From an uncultured Selenomonas sp. (GTDB taxonomy: Bacteria > Bacillota > Negativicutes > Selenomonadales > Selenomonadaceae): DNA of 6,209 nt. Position numbers and translations under genes: made by a program. This document shows, one piece after another, positions 5,147 to 6,209 of the stretch (positions within the stretch are counted from its first letter, which is position 1; each line of letters opens with the position of its first letter). The stretch lies in NCBI GenBank assembly GCA_905373085.1, contig CAJPRR010000130.1, positions 1 through 6,209 on the forward strand, given 5' to 3'. The notes beneath the pieces are model-generated. The model had not been told where the DNA came from. It saw nothing but the letters and a program-made list of their open reading frames with translations, and made no database searches.

Positions 5147-6175
5147 TCAGATCCAACTCGGCTCTTGGCGCGAGGGCGGGACAGGCGGCGCAAGGAAGCC
5201 GGGACGGCCGCTGCCTTCATCGTCCCAACTCCCCCAGTCGCCCCAAGCGTCCCAAGCGTCCCAATCATCCCAACGGTTCCATCCATCCCAGTCGCCTTGG
5301 GCCGCGCGATCATCGGGCGAGCCAAGAGCGCCTGAATCGCCCGGACTGCTCTGGCTCATGCCGATGCCATCTGCGGCCTTCTTTTTCGCCCGCCAGGTCT
5401 TGTCCTGCCAGCCGCCCTTCAAACGGAGCAGGAAAGGCTCTGCCTCGCTCTTGCTGTTTGAGATGATGTACTCCGAGATGCCGTTCGCGTCATAGATGTC
5501 CCGCTTGCTGCGCAGATACAGCACGCAGACGAGCTGCGTCTTCTTGAGATCCGTCTCACCCGGCGGCAGATAACAAAAAGCGATGCTGCGTCCGACGCTA
5601 TGCTCGCCGAAACGCGCTACGTCGTAAATCTGCGCGATTTCGAGGAACAGCTCCGCCGCATCCGCGAGCTGCTTTTCATCCGTCAGAAAGACGGTATCGA
5701 CGCCGCCTTGGTAGCCGAGATGCGCCGCCTTCTCCTCGGGCGTGATGAAGCGCAGGCCGCGCTTTTTCGCGCACTCCTGCACCTTGTCGTTGAGCCGGTC
5801 GAGGCAGCGCTCAGGATAGTCGGTATAGTAGGAGCGTCCGCCCGGCAGGAGGATGAAGGGGATCGACGCATTGATGGGCGCGACCTTCGCATGCGCGGTG
5901 AACGTGAAGTCGCGCTCCTTGTCACGGAAGGCGTAGTCGACCCGCTTCCACGGCTTCTCCTGCGTGACCGTCTCGCCCAGATATTCAAGCTCGACGGGAA
6001 AATCGTACTCCGCCTCGATTTTTTCGCGCACCTCGTAGGCGGAATAAGGCTCGCTGTTTTCATCGCAGCCCCCCGTGAAGAAATAATATATGCCGTAGAC
6101 TCCCAAGCCCACGAAGAGGAAAAATGCCGCAAAGCCGATCGCGATCGCCAGCTGCGCATCCTTTGGCACATTCAT
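5147..6175 (-). CDS. Membrane-anchored protein of unknown function with Trp-repeat tail
   Basis: I do not recognise this 342-residue protein. A single hydrophobic segment (about 8-33) follows a short N-terminus. The chain after it starts GGCDEN; the cysteine at 37 is not in a good lipobox (T-G-G-C), so anchoring is probably by the helix. Residues 40-255 look like a folded mixed alpha/beta domain, most likely outside the cytoplasm, with acidic and aromatic patches and no catalytic motif that I can identify. After a KKK stretch (264-266), the tail has tryptophan at every third position: 296, 299, 302, 305, 308, 311, 314 and 317, with Asp/Gly/Ala/Ser/Asn/Arg between. It ends in a Pro-rich segment. 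The start is supported by an AAGGAGG ribosome binding site (6182-6188) 6 nt upstream; an ATG further upstream is out of frame. It is probably the first gene of a unit with the downstream alcohol dehydrogenase. Coding status is convincing; the function is open. Confidence 0.8.
   Translation of the reverse strand: MNVPKDAQLAIAIGFAAFFLFVGLGVYGIYYFFTGGCDENSEPYSAYEVREKIEAEYDFPVELEYLGETVTQEKPWKRVDYAFRDKERDFTFTAHAKVAPINASIPFILLPGGRSYYTDYPERCLDRLNDKVQECAKKRGLRFITPEEKAAHLGYQGGVDTVFLTDEKQLADAAELFLEIAQIYDVARFGEHSVGRSIAFCYLPPGETDLKKTQLVCVLYLRSKRDIYDANGISEYIISNSKSEAEPFLLRLKGGWQDKTWRAKKKAADGIGMSQSSPGDSGALGSPDDRAAQGDWDGWNRWDDWDAWDAWGDWGSWDDEGSGRPGFLAPPVPPSRQEPSWI
5225..5290 (-). repeat. Trp-codon microrepeat (W-x-x) with a 9-bp tandem core
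   Basis: On the plus strand CCA recurs every 9 bases, encoding Trp at every third residue of the 342-residue protein. CCCAAGCGT is perfectly duplicated at 5242-5250 and 5251-5259, followed by the related CCCAATCAT (5260-5268) and CCCAACGGT (5269-5277). A 9-bp unit keeps the frame, so slippage would change tail length by three residues at a time without disrupting the protein. Confidence 0.8.
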
Positions 6176-6209
6176 ACGCTCCCTCCTTGCATCGTTTGTC
6201 TTCTCTTTT

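Noticed and set aside
3932..5335. A 467-codon plus-strand open frame over the alcohol dehydrogenase
   Set aside because: Its Arg/Ala-rich composition is typical of the antisense frame of a GC-rich gene, while the minus-strand enzyme has all family motifs intact.
6053..6076. Possible lipoprotein cleavage site around the cysteine at residue 37
   Set aside because: The preceding T-G-G lacks the hydrophobic -3 residue of a lipobox, and the long hydrophobic segment fits a transmembrane anchor better.
6137..6148. Palindromic run CGATCGCGATCG
   Set aside because: It lies inside the coding sequence of the 342-residue protein, where its Ala-Ile-Ala-Ile codons explain it.
1..6209. CRISPR array, tRNA, rRNA or replication origin
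   Set aside because: No regularly spaced repeat-spacer units, cloverleaf, conserved rRNA sequence or DnaA-box cluster could be seen on either strand.

Overview
The window looks like chromosomal DNA of a diderm Firmicute (Negativicutes), most likely a Selenomonas-like organism. A TonB-dependent outer-membrane receptor, which needs an outer membrane, sits beside Firmicute-style genes: a double-PepSY exported protein, a YqhD/BDH-type iron alcohol dehydrogenase and strong AGGAGG-type ribosome binding sites. The genus is an inference from gene content and moderately high GC; no rRNA or other marker is present.

Left part (1-722): an AT-rich stretch without an intact gene. It holds a 330-bp internally deleted IS30-family element (55-384) that keeps both terminal inverted repeats and only the C-terminal end of the transposase. 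A good sigma70-type promoter follows (416-444), with a Fur-box-like palindrome at the predicted transcription start (450-464). The predicted leader of about 270 nt contains two stem-loops bracketed by a perfect 17-bp direct repeat (469-485 and 640-656).

Centre (723-2921, + strand): a complete TonB-dependent receptor with signal peptide, TonB box, plug and beta-barrel. A G7 tract lies just before the TonB box. A bidirectional terminator (3002-3044) separates it from the convergent minus-strand genes.

Right part (3063-6175, all minus strand, read right to left): a membrane-anchored protein of unknown function with a Trp-every-third-residue tail (342 aa); a BDH-type iron alcohol dehydrogenase (393 aa), 84 nt downstream and probably co-transcribed; and a secreted double-PepSY protein (214 aa) with its own predicted promoter. 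That promoter overlaps three GATAA direct repeats at exact 11-bp spacing, the geometry of OmpR/PhoB-family response-regulator sites.

The receptor presumably imports an iron- or metal-bearing ligand using a TonB system encoded elsewhere. The minus-strand genes show no obvious functional link to it. No CRISPR array, tRNA or rRNA was seen, and no convincing new multi-gene system. The most unusual items are the Trp-repeat tail, the 11-bp-spaced operator, and the repeat-bounded structured leader of the receptor gene.
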